Made by a program: the position numbers and the translations under genes. 64,000 bases of DNA from Yoonia litorea (GTDB lineage Bacteria; Pseudomonadota; Alphaproteobacteria; Rhodobacterales; Rhodobacteraceae): assembly GCF_900114675.1 (NCBI RefSeq), contig NZ_FOZM01000003.1:186001-250000 (forward strand), written 5' to 3'. Below, piece after piece: positions 25,275 to 34,446 of this stretch (its first letter is position 1; every line of letters starts with the position of its first letter). The notes under the pieces were generated by a model. The model worked only from the letters and a program-made list of their open reading frames with translations, was not told where the DNA came from and made no database searches.

Positions 25275-26516
25275 ATGACAAAATCCGTATTGGCGGTATC
25301 CGCATTGGCCCTTTGCGTCGCAGGCGCGGCACATGCTGGACCAGAGGCCGAAGTCTTGCACTGGTGGACATCCGGTGGTGAGGCAAAATCTGTTGCTGTT
25401 CTGCAAGAAGAGTTCGCAGCAAACGGCGGCACATGGACTGATATGCCAGTTGCTGGCGGCGGCGGCGATGCTGCGATGCAGGCGCTGCGTGCACGTGTTC
25501 TGTCTGGCAATGCACCAACAGCCGTCCAGCTGAAGGGCCCGGCTATTCAGGAATGGTATGAAGAAGGCGTTCTGGCCGATATCACTGCCGTCGCTGAAGC
25601 AGAGGGTTGGGCAGACGTTCTGCCAGCATCCATTGCAGGCCACATGCAGTGTGACGGCACATGGTGCGCGGCACCTGTAAACGTACACCGCGTCGACTGG
25701 ATCTGGGCAAATGCTGACGTTCTGGAAGCAAACGGTATTGCGATGCCGACAACCTGGGAAGAATTCAACGCCGCCGCCGCGCAACTGCAGGAAGCTGGCA
25801 TCATCCCACTCGCTCATGGCGGTCAGGCATGGCAGGACGCAACAGTCTTCGAAGCCGTCGCACTTGGCATTCTGGGTGCAGATGGGTTCCGCAAGGCATT
25901 CGTCGAACTGGACGAAGAAACACTGACATCGCCAGAGATGGTCGCTGTGTTCGACCAGATGCGTACCATGCGCGGCTTTGTTGACCCCAACTTCCCAGGT
26001 CGTGACTGGAACCTCGCAACGGCGATGGTCATGAACGGCGAAGCGGCCTTCCAGATCATGGGTGACTGGGCCAAGGGTGAGTTCCTGGCGGCTGGCAAAA
26101 CACCTGGCGAAGACTTCCTTTGCGCATCTACGCCGGGTGAAGGCTTCCTTTACAACGTGGACAGCTTTGCGATGTTCGCCGTTGATGGTGAAGACAAGCA
26201 GGAGGGTCAGGCACTCTTGGCTGAACTGATCGTTGGCGAGAACTTCCAAGAGGTCTTCAACCTTAACAAAGGGTCGATCCCAGCACGGACAGACGTGGCT
26301 TTGGATGCATTCGACAGCTGTGCGCTTCTTTCGGCGGCAGATATGTCTGCGTCGAGCGAAAGCGGCTCACTTCTGCCGAGCTACGCGCACGGTATGGCAC
26401 TGCGCGGTGCGCAGTCTGGTGCGATCACAGATGTTGTTACTCAGCACTTCAACTCTGACATGAGCTCCGAAGAAGCTGTGCAGCAACTCGCTGCGGCTGT
26501 TGCGAACAGCCTCTAA
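25275..26516 (+). CDS. gtsA: Periplasmic sugar-binding protein of a glucose-type ABC transporter
   Basis: Exported solute-binding protein (family 1), 413 residues, with signal peptide residues 1-20 (SVLAVSALALCVAGAAHA). The mature start EVLHWWTSGGEAKSVAVLQE and the AGGGGDAAMQALRARVLSG stretch match the glucose/mannose binding proteins of pseudomonads (GtsA/GltB group). GGGAGG lies eight bases before the ATG at 25275; an in-frame ATG at 25251 includes the ribosome site and is rejected. First gene of a four-gene operon and separated from the permeases by a hairpin that probably boosts its relative level. Specificity for glucose is inferred from similarity and from the neighbouring two-component system. 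Confidence 0.9.
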   Translation: MTKSVLAVSALALCVAGAAHAGPEAEVLHWWTSGGEAKSVAVLQEEFAANGGTWTDMPVAGGGGDAAMQALRARVLSGNAPTAVQLKGPAIQEWYEEGVLADITAVAEAEGWADVLPASIAGHMQCDGTWCAAPVNVHRVDWIWANADVLEANGIAMPTTWEEFNAAAAQLQEAGIIPLAHGGQAWQDATVFEAVALGILGADGFRKAFVELDEETLTSPEMVAVFDQMRTMRGFVDPNFPGRDWNLATAMVMNGEAAFQIMGDWAKGEFLAAGKTPGEDFLCASTPGEGFLYNVDSFAMFAVDGEDKQEGQALLAELIVGENFQEVFNLNKGSIPARTDVALDAFDSCALLSAADMSASSESGSLLPSYAHGMALRGAQSGAITDVVTQHFNSDMSSEEAVQQLAAAVANSL

Positions 26517-26546
26517 ACACTGATCCCGACATTCATGCTAAACTCC

Positions 26547-26570
26547 CCCACCGCCTGCATTGGCGGTGGG
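26547..26570 (+). other. Intercistronic hairpin after gtsA
   Basis: Nine-base-pair stem CCCACCGCC (26547-26555) with GGCGGTGGG (26562-26570), loop TGCATT, without a clear U-run. It lies 31 bases after the binding-protein stop and before the permease start. Such hairpins commonly protect the upstream mRNA so that the binding protein exceeds the membrane parts. Confidence 0.7.
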
Positions 26571-26595
26571 TTCTCCAAACACACGAGGTCGCCAG

Positions 26596-27465
26596 ATGCA
26601 GTTTCTAGAGCGAAACCTTCCCAAGATCATGCTTGCGCCATCCTTTCTTGCGGTATTGATCTTTGTTTATGGCTTTATCGCGTGGACTGGCTGGGTGTCA
26701 TTGACACGCTCCCGTCTGCTGCCCCGCTACGACATCGAAGGTTTCATCCAGTATGAACGCCTTTTTGACTCACCCCGCTGGGATACAGCCTTCGGAAATC
26801 TCTTTCTTTTCGGTGCGCTGTTCATCGGCATCTCGATGATCCTCGGTCTGGTTCTCGCAATCTTCCTGGATCAGAACATTCGTGCCGAAGGTGCCATTCG
26901 CACCATTTATCTGTATCCAATGGCCCTTTCGATGATTGTGACAGGTACCGCATGGAAGTGGATCCTGAACCCCGGTCTGGGACTTGAAGCAATGGTGCGC
27001 CGATGGGGCTTTGAGGACTTCCGATTTGATTGGCTCGTGAATTCTGACATGGCGATCTATACCATCGTGCTTGCAGCAATCTGGCAAAGCTCCGGATTTG
27101 TCATGGCGCTGTTCTTGGCTGGTCTGCGGTCCGTTGACGGTGAAATTATCAAAGCCGCGCAGATCGACGGAATCCCGACCTGGCGCATCTATTCGGCGAT
27201 CATCATACCGTCGATGGCCCCCATCTTCCTGTCCGCCTTTATCGTACTCGCACACCTTGCCATCAAAAGCTTTGATCTGGTCATCGCGTTGACAGGCGGA
27301 GGGCCGGGTTTCGCAACCGATCTGCCAGCCACCTACATGTTCTCGATGGCGTTTTCGCGCGGTGACATTGGTCAGGCAGCAAGCTCTGCCATGGTGATGA
27401 TGGGCGTCGTCTTCGCGATTGTTGTGCCTTACCTCTATTCAGAACTGCGAGCAAAAAATGACTGA
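26596..27465 (+). CDS. gtsB: Sugar ABC transporter permease 1
   Basis: Inner-membrane permease (289 residues, six predicted helices) of the MalF/UgpA type. The ATPase-contact loop reads AAQIDGIPTWRIYSAIIIPSMAPIF, close to the EAA consensus. The first helix is SFLAVLIFVYGFIAWTGWV. The ATG at 26596 has GAGG seven bases upstream; an in-frame ATG at 26560 falls in the hairpin. Overlaps the second permease gene by eight bases, so translation is coupled. Confidence 0.92.
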   Translation: MQFLERNLPKIMLAPSFLAVLIFVYGFIAWTGWVSLTRSRLLPRYDIEGFIQYERLFDSPRWDTAFGNLFLFGALFIGISMILGLVLAIFLDQNIRAEGAIRTIYLYPMALSMIVTGTAWKWILNPGLGLEAMVRRWGFEDFRFDWLVNSDMAIYTIVLAAIWQSSGFVMALFLAGLRSVDGEIIKAAQIDGIPTWRIYSAIIIPSMAPIFLSAFIVLAHLAIKSFDLVIALTGGGPGFATDLPATYMFSMAFSRGDIGQAASSAMVMMGVVFAIVVPYLYSELRAKND

Positions 27466-28357
27466 TGCCGCTTTCACAAACACCCCAGCACGAACCCAAG
27501 GCAAAGCCGTTACGGTTGCACTGCGTTGGCTGCTCTATGTGCTGCTCATCGCCTTCGCGCTGTTCTATCTGGCGCCGCTTTTCGTCATGGTCACAACCTC
27601 GCTGAAAAGCCTTGAGGAAATCCGCACAGGTGACCTGATTGCACTGCCGCGCGAAGTAACATTCGATGCTTGGGCTACAGCATGGTCCGGCGCCTGCACC
27701 GGAATCCAGTGCGAAGGGGTCCGGCCTTACTTCTGGAACTCTGTCCTGATTGCTGTGCCTGCAGTCCTGATCTCAACCCTGATCGGTGCGATCAACGGTT
27801 ATGTCGTCGCGCAATGGCAGTTTCGCGGAGCAAACGTCTTCTTCGCCTTGCTTTTGTTCGGTTGCTTCATTCCGTTTCAGGTCGTTCTTCTGCCGATGGC
27901 AAGGATGCTTGGTCTGATGGGCATTGCAGGGACCATTCCAGGCCTGATCTTTGTTCATGTCGTCTACGGACTGGGATTTACGACACTTTTCTTCCGGAAC
28001 TATTACGTCTCAATCCCGTCTGAACTTGTCAAAGCAGCCAAGGTCGATGGCGCTGGATTCTTCCGGATATTCTGGTCGATTTTTCTCCCGCTTTCTCTGC
28101 CGATCATCGTCGTGACTGTCATCTGGCAATTCACACAGATCTGGAACGACTTCCTTTTCGGGGTCTCATTCAGTCAGGCGGGAACACAGCCCGTGACCGT
28201 TGCCCTCAACAATATCGTCAACTCAACAACCGGTGTGAAGGAATACAACGTTGATATGGCCGCCGCGATTATCGCCGCGCTACCGACGCTGATCGTCTAC
28301 GTCATTGCCGGAAAATACTTCATCCGCGGTCTGACCGCTGGCTCCGTGAAAGGCTAA
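27458..28357 (+). CDS. gtsC: Sugar ABC transporter permease 2
   Basis: Inner-membrane permease (299 residues, six helices) of the MalG/UgpE type. The ATPase-contact loop is KAAKVDGAGFFRIFWSIFLPLSLPI, and the C-terminal GKYFIRGLTAGSVKG is a family hallmark. The ATG at 27458 overlaps the previous permease gene by eight bases; the frame is open further upstream only inside that gene. Pairs with the protein encoded at 26596 to form the channel. Confidence 0.93.
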   Translation: MTDAAFTNTPARTQGKAVTVALRWLLYVLLIAFALFYLAPLFVMVTTSLKSLEEIRTGDLIALPREVTFDAWATAWSGACTGIQCEGVRPYFWNSVLIAVPAVLISTLIGAINGYVVAQWQFRGANVFFALLLFGCFIPFQVVLLPMARMLGLMGIAGTIPGLIFVHVVYGLGFTTLFFRNYYVSIPSELVKAAKVDGAGFFRIFWSIFLPLSLPIIVVTVIWQFTQIWNDFLFGVSFSQAGTQPVTVALNNIVNSTTGVKEYNVDMAAAIIAALPTLIVYVIAGKYFIRGLTAGSVKG

Positions 28358-28361
28358 TCAC

Positions 28362-29459
28362 ATGGCACCTATTCTTGATATCAAAGGCCTCTACAAAAAC
28401 TATGGCAGCACAGAGATCCTTAAGGACATCAATGTCGCGATTGAGCCTGGCGATTTTCTTGTGCTGGTCGGCCCCTCAGGTTGCGGGAAGTCCACACTGC
28501 TGAACTGCATCGCTGGACTTGAGCCGATCACTGGCGGTTCCCTGAGCATTGGCGGGCAGGATATGTCAAACGTCAGTCCCAAGGACCGCGACATCGCGAT
28601 GGTTTTTCAGTCTTACGCGCTTTATCCGACGATGACGGTCGCCAAGAATATCACATTTGGCATGAAGGTCCGCGGCGTGGATCAGGCCGAGCAGGACGCC
28701 AAGCTTGAGCGTGTGGCTGAGCAGTTGCAGATCAAGCCGCTCCTCAACCGTCGTCCCAGCCAGTTGTCAGGCGGTCAGCGCCAGCGTGTCGCGATGGGGC
28801 GGGCATTGGTCCGTGATCCGAAGCTGTTCCTCTTTGATGAGCCGTTGTCCAACCTTGACGCTAAATTGCGTGTCGAGATGCGTACCGAAATCAAAGCGCT
28901 TCACCAGAACCTTGGGGCCACGATGGTCTACGTCACCCATGACCAGATTGAAGCGATGACCCTTGCGACGAAGATTGTCGTGATGAAGGGCGGCGTCATC
29001 CAGCAAATCGGGACACCGTCAGAGATCTATAATCGGCCTGCCAACATGTTCGTCGCAGACTTCATGGGCAGTCCGGCGATGAATCTGATCCCAGCCAAGG
29101 CAACTGCGAACGGCAATGGAAGCGTCATCGAAATTACCGGCGCCGACGGGACGCCGATCACATTGAAAGACACCGGCACCTCTGGTTTGCCCAATGATGT
29201 GATCATCGGCGTGCGGCCGGAAGACATTGCCGAGGCTGGTCAGCGTAGCGGAGAGAGCCTGCAGCAGGCCGAGTGCCGCATCGATATCGTTGAACCTGCA
29301 GGCGCAGATACATTCGTTGTCACACATCTGGGCGGAAAGGCCGTCACGGCCCGATTGCATGCTGAGACGACGGCGAAGGCTGGACAGCCGCAGATGCTGT
29401 CCTTTGATCTGTCCAAGGTGTCCTACTTTGTTCCGGCGACGGGAGAGCGCCTCAACTAA
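28362..29459 (+). CDS. MalK/UgpC-type ABC transporter ATP-binding protein
   Basis: ATPase (365 residues) of the glucose-type importer, fourth gene of the operon, four bases after permease 2. It shows Walker A GPSGCGKST, Q-loop VFQSYALYPTMTVAKN, signature LSGGQRQR, Walker B LFLFDEP, the switch His in YVTHDQIEAMTL and a C-terminal TOBE domain (about 240-365). It resembles the ATPase at 1968 almost throughout the nucleotide-binding domain, so cross-use between sugar importers is possible. Confidence 0.93.
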   Translation: MAPILDIKGLYKNYGSTEILKDINVAIEPGDFLVLVGPSGCGKSTLLNCIAGLEPITGGSLSIGGQDMSNVSPKDRDIAMVFQSYALYPTMTVAKNITFGMKVRGVDQAEQDAKLERVAEQLQIKPLLNRRPSQLSGGQRQRVAMGRALVRDPKLFLFDEPLSNLDAKLRVEMRTEIKALHQNLGATMVYVTHDQIEAMTLATKIVVMKGGVIQQIGTPSEIYNRPANMFVADFMGSPAMNLIPAKATANGNGSVIEITGADGTPITLKDTGTSGLPNDVIIGVRPEDIAEAGQRSGESLQQAECRIDIVEPAGADTFVVTHLGGKAVTARLHAETTAKAGQPQMLSFDLSKVSYFVPATGERLN

Positions 29460-29581
29460 AGGCGTTCTTTCACGAACCCGAACCATTCAGAGGTCGTGCT
29501 GGGAAACCATGCGCGGCCTTTTTCAATTCCGATGTCGGATCGCTACCCAGAAGCAAAGGAGTCTCGATTTCAGGATTTGCT

Positions 29582-29656
29582 GGCTGGGGTGGTAGGATTC
29601 GAACCTACGGTACACGGTACCAAAAACCGCTGCCTTACCGCTTGGCTACACCCCAA
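29582..29656 (-). tRNA. tRNA-Gln (anticodon TTG)
   Basis: A full cloverleaf can be drawn on the minus strand: acceptor TGGGGTG pairs with CACCCCA, discriminator G, encoded CCA. The D-arm is GCC..GGC, the anticodon stem GCGGT/ACCGT has loop TTTTGGT giving anticodon TTG, and the T-arm carries GGTTCGAATCC. Length 75 including CCA. Confidence 0.95.
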
Positions 29657-29873
29657 CAGCGAGATGCTAGTTACTGTGAAGGCGAGGGCTGTTCAAGCCC
29701 CGAATATGAAAGAAATGCACCTAATCCGGTTTCTTTCCAAATCGCCCGCTCACCCGGTGTCCATTGCTCAACAAACCCATCTGGCATTAAACGATTGACC
29801 TGCTTTGACAGCTAGAACACGGCTGCATGTGTTTAAGCCAATCGGGGCGACCTAGCACTTTCGATAGAGCCAA

Positions 29874-30707
29874 TCAGACGCGCAATGGGTCTGCCTTTGC
29901 AAGTCCGTCAAAAGCCATGAGGCTTTTTATGACGCCATCCATTTGATCAAGCGGAATCATATTCGGTCCGTCTGACGGCGCATTGTCCGGGTCCTCGTGT
30001 GTCTCGATAAAGACCGCTGCAATCCCTAGCGAAACAGCTGCGCGCGCCATCACAGGAGCGAACTCGCGCTGGCCGCCGGAAGAGCCACCTTGGCCACCGG
30101 GCTCCTGGACGGAGTGTGTCGCATCCATCACGACCGGGTAACCTGTCTTGGCCATAGTCGGTAACGACCGCATATCTGCGACCAGCGTGTTATAGCCGAA
30201 AGACGCCCCACGTTCGGTCAAGAGAATACGAGTGTTGCCGGTACTCTCGATCTTGCTGACTACGTTCGGCATATCCCAAGGTGCGAGAAACTGGCCCTTC
30301 TTGACGTTGATAACGGCACCTGTTTCCCCTGCTGCAAGCAATAGATCAGTTTGTCGGCACAAGAAGGCGGGGATTTGCAGGATATCGCAAACCCCGGCCA
30401 CAGTGGCACATTGATCGGCTGTGTGAATATCCGTCAAAACAGGGCAGGAAATACTCTCTTTCACCGACTGCATCACCTTGAGCCCTTCATCCATGCCAAG
30501 GCCACGTTTTCCTGACAGTGAGGTCCGGTTCGCCTTGTCGTAAGAGCCCTTAAACACGAACTGCGCACCGTGCGCGGCACAGACCTCTGCCATGCGCCCG
30601 GCGATCATCTGTGCGTGGTCCTCGCTCTCCAGTTGGCAGGGACCAGCAATGACGAGAAGTGGGAGGTCATTGCTGACCTCCAAAGAGCCGATTTTGACTG
30701 TATGCAT
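29874..30707 (-). CDS. kdsA: 3-Deoxy-8-phosphooctulonate (KDO-8-P) synthase
   Basis: Condenses arabinose-5-phosphate and phosphoenolpyruvate to KDO-8-phosphate, precursor of lipopolysaccharide core and of capsule linkers. The 277-residue protein has the class I DAHP/KDO-8-P synthase barrel with LLVIAGPCQLES, the PEP-binding FKGSYDKANRTS (residues about 53-64), PVLTDIH, and MDATHSVQEPGGQGG. The start overlaps the kpsE stop by one base (TAATG), so it is the third gene of the kpsT-kpsE-kdsA run and is probably expressed with capsule export. Confidence 0.95.
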   Translation of the reverse strand: MHTVKIGSLEVSNDLPLLVIAGPCQLESEDHAQMIAGRMAEVCAAHGAQFVFKGSYDKANRTSLSGKRGLGMDEGLKVMQSVKESISCPVLTDIHTADQCATVAGVCDILQIPAFLCRQTDLLLAAGETGAVINVKKGQFLAPWDMPNVVSKIESTGNTRILLTERGASFGYNTLVADMRSLPTMAKTGYPVVMDATHSVQEPGGQGGSSGGQREFAPVMARAAVSLGIAAVFIETHEDPDNAPSDGPNMIPLDQMDGVIKSLMAFDGLAKADPLRV

Positions 30708-32272
30708 TATGAACTGACCTGTTCGCGTAGGACCGAAGCCGTGAGAGAAATCATCAGATAGACACCTGAGAAAATGAAGAAAGCCAAGAGCGTGTTTTCA
30801 AATGCCCTCGGATAGGTTGCCGCGTCAGGAATAACAGGCCTGACACTTTGAGAGAGGTAGCGAACCTGACGATTTGCCTCAATCCGCGCTGTTTCCATCT
30901 GGGTCAGCGCCTGCTGCACCATAATGGTTTGAAAGTTGTAGTTTTCTTCGGCGGTGCGAAGCTCGGTATTGCGTTCAGCAAGTGAGATACGGTCACCGTC
31001 GTTGCCTGTCAGTTGTTCGCGTAGGTCGGCAATCGCATCGTCAATGTTGCTGATCTGATCACGTAGGGTCTGGACCTGAACCTCGCTCGGGCGGTCCACG
31101 TTCAGACGTGACTGCAGGACCAATTCGAGGCGCTGTTTTTCACTTTCAAGACTGTTGATTTGTCCCATGCGCGCCGAAGTCTCACTGGCAGGGTCAATCT
31201 GGTCAACGCGTTCCTGGATCGCCAGCCATTCGGCCAGGGCTTCTGACCGCCGACGTTCGGCATCTTCGTAGCTTTGCTGTGCACCGCGCATCTGGTCGGC
31301 CCTCAGACGGCTGGTCAGCTGATCTACCTGCTCTTCGGCATACCCAATCAAGGCCAGCGAAAATTCATAGCTTTTGATCGGATCGGTTGCGACGACCTCC
31401 ATGCGGATAATGCCTTCGGTCGGGTCATAACTAATCCGGACGTGATCCTCATAGAGGCCAAAAGCCTCTTCGTTGGTTGCACCTTCTGGCAAGCGCTGGA
31501 TGCCATCGATAGCGGGATCGCTGAAATGCTCTTTGAAGCCGTGATCTTCGTCCAAGCGCAACATTGCTTCGCGTGACGCAAGATAGGACTGTACTGCGAT
31601 ACTGTCTTGTTGCGTCGCCATCGAGGTGCCCTGAAACAGTGTCGCGAGGCTGCCGCCCCCGCCGCCCTGCGGCTGGGCTTGCTGAATGACGATTTCCGAG
31701 TTTGTGGCATACATCGGCGTCGCAATATTGTAAAAATACCATCCCACAGCAAACGTGGGCAGCATGATGAAGACGGCTAGGCGTGTCCAAAGCAGGGCTA
31801 GTTTGCGCTTGCGCCGCCGTGCAATGTCGCGCTGGATTTGCAGGATTTCCTGCGCGTTGCGTCTTGCTGCCTCCTGAGAGGCCGGGTTCGGCAAGGCAAC
31901 TTCGCCTTGCTTGGTTGTGTCCGGCAATTGAATGCGCACGCGCTTGCCGGATTGTTTGTCTTTGTCCGGCGCAACCAGATCGACGACAGAACTTCGCTGG
32001 AAGGGATCGATACCCGCCGCTCGCAATTGTCTGACGGCATCATAATCGGACGAGGCTTCAAATCCGTTTTTGACAGCTACGCGGCGGGCCATCCGAAGTT
32101 GTCGCGCGGTCAGGCCCTCTTTGCTGATCGCTTCGATCTGCTCTGCATGGGTCGGCTGGCGTTTCTCTGTCGCCTCCACCACTTCATCCGAAGAGGTTTC
32201 TTGCGGCTGCGCGCTTTCGGGCGAACTGCGCCGACGGATTTGAAACCGTTTAACCCTGGGTTTGGTAGTCAT
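30707..32272 (-). CDS. kpsE: Capsule export inner-membrane protein, KpsE/CtrB/RkpR family
   Basis: Membrane-periplasmic adaptor of an ABC-dependent capsule exporter, 521 residues. An unusually long cytosolic N-terminal part (about 1-150, basic and low-complexity) precedes the first helix (LALLWTRLAVFIMLPTFAVGWYF). A periplasmic domain with long coiled-coil stretches (about 300-470) and a C-terminal helix (NTLLAFFIFSGVYLMISL) follow. The ATG at 32272 gives MTTKPRVKRFQIRRRSS and overlaps kpsT by 23 bases; the frame extends ten codons further to 32302. The partner permease KpsM and the outer-membrane KpsD are not here. Confidence 0.88.
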   Translation of the reverse strand: MTTKPRVKRFQIRRRSSPESAQPQETSSDEVVEATEKRQPTHAEQIEAISKEGLTARQLRMARRVAVKNGFEASSDYDAVRQLRAAGIDPFQRSSVVDLVAPDKDKQSGKRVRIQLPDTTKQGEVALPNPASQEAARRNAQEILQIQRDIARRRKRKLALLWTRLAVFIMLPTFAVGWYFYNIATPMYATNSEIVIQQAQPQGGGGGSLATLFQGTSMATQQDSIAVQSYLASREAMLRLDEDHGFKEHFSDPAIDGIQRLPEGATNEEAFGLYEDHVRISYDPTEGIIRMEVVATDPIKSYEFSLALIGYAEEQVDQLTSRLRADQMRGAQQSYEDAERRRSEALAEWLAIQERVDQIDPASETSARMGQINSLESEKQRLELVLQSRLNVDRPSEVQVQTLRDQISNIDDAIADLREQLTGNDGDRISLAERNTELRTAEENYNFQTIMVQQALTQMETARIEANRQVRYLSQSVRPVIPDAATYPRAFENTLLAFFIFSGVYLMISLTASVLREQVSS

Positions 32273-32909
32273 AAAGCACCCGTGCCTCTTCCAAGGAGTC
32301 AAACATATGCAACTGCCCGTTCTTTAGCACGGCCGCAGTTTTGACGAAACGCTCAAGCGTCTCGGGACTATGCGAAACGATCACCAGTGTCGCATTTTCC
32401 AGGCGTTGCCTGAGGATTTCGCCAGCTTTTCGGTTAAATTCTGCATCAACAGCGCCTGGCATCCCTTCGTCGACGAGATACATGTCGAAGTCCAGTGCAA
32501 GTGTCAGTGACATTGTGAACCGCGCGCGCATGCCTGACGAATAAAAACCAAGAGGCTGGTCGAAATATTCTTCCAGATCGCACAGCCAGCGGCAGAAGGC
32601 TTCGATGTAGTCGGGATCCAGACCGTAGAGCCGCGCTACATAGCGGCAGTTCTCCATTGCCGACAATTTCTGATTAACACCGCCTGTGAAACCGACCGGA
32701 AAGGATATGCGGCAATCCCGCCGGATCGTGCCTTCATCAGGTTTTTCCAGCCCCGCCATCATATTGATGAGCGTGGTTTTACCCGTGCCATTTGGCGCCA
32801 GAATACCCAGCGACTTTCCCAATTCGACCCTGAATGAAGCGCGATCAAGGATGACCTTGCGCTGGGTTCCGGTCCAGAATGATTTACTGACTTCTGAAAA
32901 TTCCAGCAT
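32250..32909 (-). CDS. kpsT: Polysaccharide ABC exporter ATP-binding protein, KpsT/CtrD family
   Basis: ATPase (219 residues) that energises capsular polysaccharide export. Walker A reads APNGTGKTT, the family-typical signature is YSSGMRARFT, and Walker B is FDMYLVDEGMPGAVD; the switch His is in VIVSHS. Short length and absence of a carbohydrate-binding extension place it with KpsT rather than Wzt. First gene of the minus-strand kpsT-kpsE-kdsA set; the cognate permease gene kpsM, usually adjacent, is missing, and the next gene upstream is divergent and unrelated. Confidence 0.9.
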   Translation of the reverse strand: MLEFSEVSKSFWTGTQRKVILDRASFRVELGKSLGILAPNGTGKTTLINMMAGLEKPDEGTIRRDCRISFPVGFTGGVNQKLSAMENCRYVARLYGLDPDYIEAFCRWLCDLEEYFDQPLGFYSSGMRARFTMSLTLALDFDMYLVDEGMPGAVDAEFNRKAGEILRQRLENATLVIVSHSPETLERFVKTAAVLKNGQLHMFDSLEEARVLYDYQTQG

Positions 32910-33079
32910 GTCGCTTTAGTATCTCTTGCTCGGTGCCATGTCGGTTTCTAGCGCCACGATGTGCAAACACCCTTTTCCTCTTCTTACCCCAGCATTGCGG
33001 CGGGAATATAGCGACAATTCTGTGAGCCTGACTGAGGTGTCACGTTGGCGTTTTGCACAGCGGCCTTACATAGGGTGGC

Positions 33080-33673
33080 ATGACTGACCTTTCCGATTTG
33101 CAAACCCGCTTGCAAGACTGTCGCATCTGTGCGGAGCGTTTTGCAAAGACCGCGACGCGGCACGAGCCGCGCCCGGTTGTGTGGTTTGAGAAGGGCGCCC
33201 GGATATTGATTGCCAGTCAGGCACCCGGCGCGCGTGTCCATGAGGCTGGAATGCCGTTTTGGGATCGCTCCGGCGATCGGTTGCGCGACTGGTTGGGCGT
33301 AGATCAAGAGACCTTCTATGACCGGAAGCGCATCGCAATCGTGCCGATGGGGTTTTGTTTCCCCGGCTATGACCGTTCTGGAGCTGACCTGCCACCCCCG
33401 CCTGTTTGTCATCAGACCTGGCGGCGGGAAATCCTTGCCACGCTCGGCGATATACCGGTGACAATTCTGATCGGCGGTTATGCGCAACGCTGGCATCTGA
33501 CAACGCGCGAGGGCGTCACCGCGACAGTGAAGCGCTGGCGCGACCTTGCACCGCGAGTCTTTCCCTTGCCACATCCGTCCTGGCGCAATACCGCATGGTT
33601 GAAGAAGAACCCGTGGTTTGTTGAAGAGCTCCTGCCGGAGCTACGCACAACGGTAGCAAAGGTGTTGGAATGA
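33080..33673 (+). CDS. Uracil-DNA glycosylase family protein
   Basis: Likely DNA-repair glycosylase of 197 residues in the UDG superfamily. Motif I appears as ILIASQAPGARVHEAGMPF, and the C-terminal motif as PLPHPSWRN. The N-terminal LQDCRICAERF carries a Cys pair as in families with an iron-sulfur cluster, but I do not see the full four-cysteine set, so cluster binding is doubtful. Translationally coupled to the SseB-family gene by a four-base overlap. Substrate unknown. Confidence 0.8.
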   Translation: MTDLSDLQTRLQDCRICAERFAKTATRHEPRPVVWFEKGARILIASQAPGARVHEAGMPFWDRSGDRLRDWLGVDQETFYDRKRIAIVPMGFCFPGYDRSGADLPPPPVCHQTWRREILATLGDIPVTILIGGYAQRWHLTTREGVTATVKRWRDLAPRVFPLPHPSWRNTAWLKKNPWFVEELLPELRTTVAKVLE

Positions 33674-34446
33674 CGGATCTTGATCAAGCACATGCCGCAA
33701 TGGAAGCAGCGCCCGACGATGATGCCGCGCGTTTGCGGTTTTACGAACGGCTCGCTGATACCGAACTCTTCATGCTTCTCGGCGAAGAGGCCGCAGACGA
33801 GCAGATCACGCCAGAGCTGTTCGAGATCGAGGATCAGCGATTTACGCTTGTATTTGACCGTGAGGAGCGCCTTTCCCAGTTCGTGGGGCGTGTAGCACCC
33901 TATGCTGGCCTTCCGGGCCGTGCCTTGGTCCAGATGCTGCAGGGGCAAGGTATAGGCCTCGCGCTTAATCTTGAAGTTGCCCCGTCAGCGATGCTGATCC
34001 CGGCTGAAGCCGTTGACTGGCTGGTTCAGACTTTGGCGCATGGCCCGACCGAAGCAGAAGCACGCCTCACCGAGGTTCTGGCGCCGAAAGGTTTGCCAGA
34101 GACCGTGATTACGGCGCTCGACCGTAAACTGGCGATTGCAGCAGGACTTGCCCGATCCGCATACCTTGCCGCTGCGACCTACGAAGACGGGGGAAGAGGG
34201 CATGTGCTTGCCTTTGTTGACGCCGTAGACGGGTCAGAGAAAGCGCTTGCGTCGGCCGCAGGCGAGGCCCTCACCTTTTCGGGGATCGAAGCTGGCGCGA
34301 TTGATGTCATGTTTATTAAGGCAAGTGACCCGCTTGCGGCACATCTTGCGAAAATCGGCCTCCGGTTCGATTTGCCTGAGCCAGCGACACCTCATATCCC
34401 CGGCGCGCCGGGCATGGATCCAGAAAGCCCGCCGAAGCTCCGTTAG
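33670..34446 (+). CDS. SseB family protein
   Basis: Cytoplasmic protein of 258 residues in the SseB family (N-terminal part: DDAARLRFYERLADTELFMLLGEEA, then RFTLVFDREERLSQFVG). The biochemical role of the family outside the enteric serine-sensitivity enhancer is unsettled. Shares four bases with the UDG-family gene upstream, and its end overlaps the end of the convergent ghrA by four bases. Confidence 0.82.
   Translation: MTDLDQAHAAMEAAPDDDAARLRFYERLADTELFMLLGEEAADEQITPELFEIEDQRFTLVFDREERLSQFVGRVAPYAGLPGRALVQMLQGQGIGLALNLEVAPSAMLIPAEAVDWLVQTLAHGPTEAEARLTEVLAPKGLPETVITALDRKLAIAAGLARSAYLAAATYEDGGRGHVLAFVDAVDGSEKALASAAGEALTFSGIEAGAIDVMFIKASDPLAAHLAKIGLRFDLPEPATPHIPGAPGMDPESPPKLR

Noticed and set aside
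29460..29873. Possible integration site at tRNA-Gln
   Set aside because: No integrase, no repeat of the tRNA 3' end and no change in gene type nearby; neighbours on both sides look like core genes.
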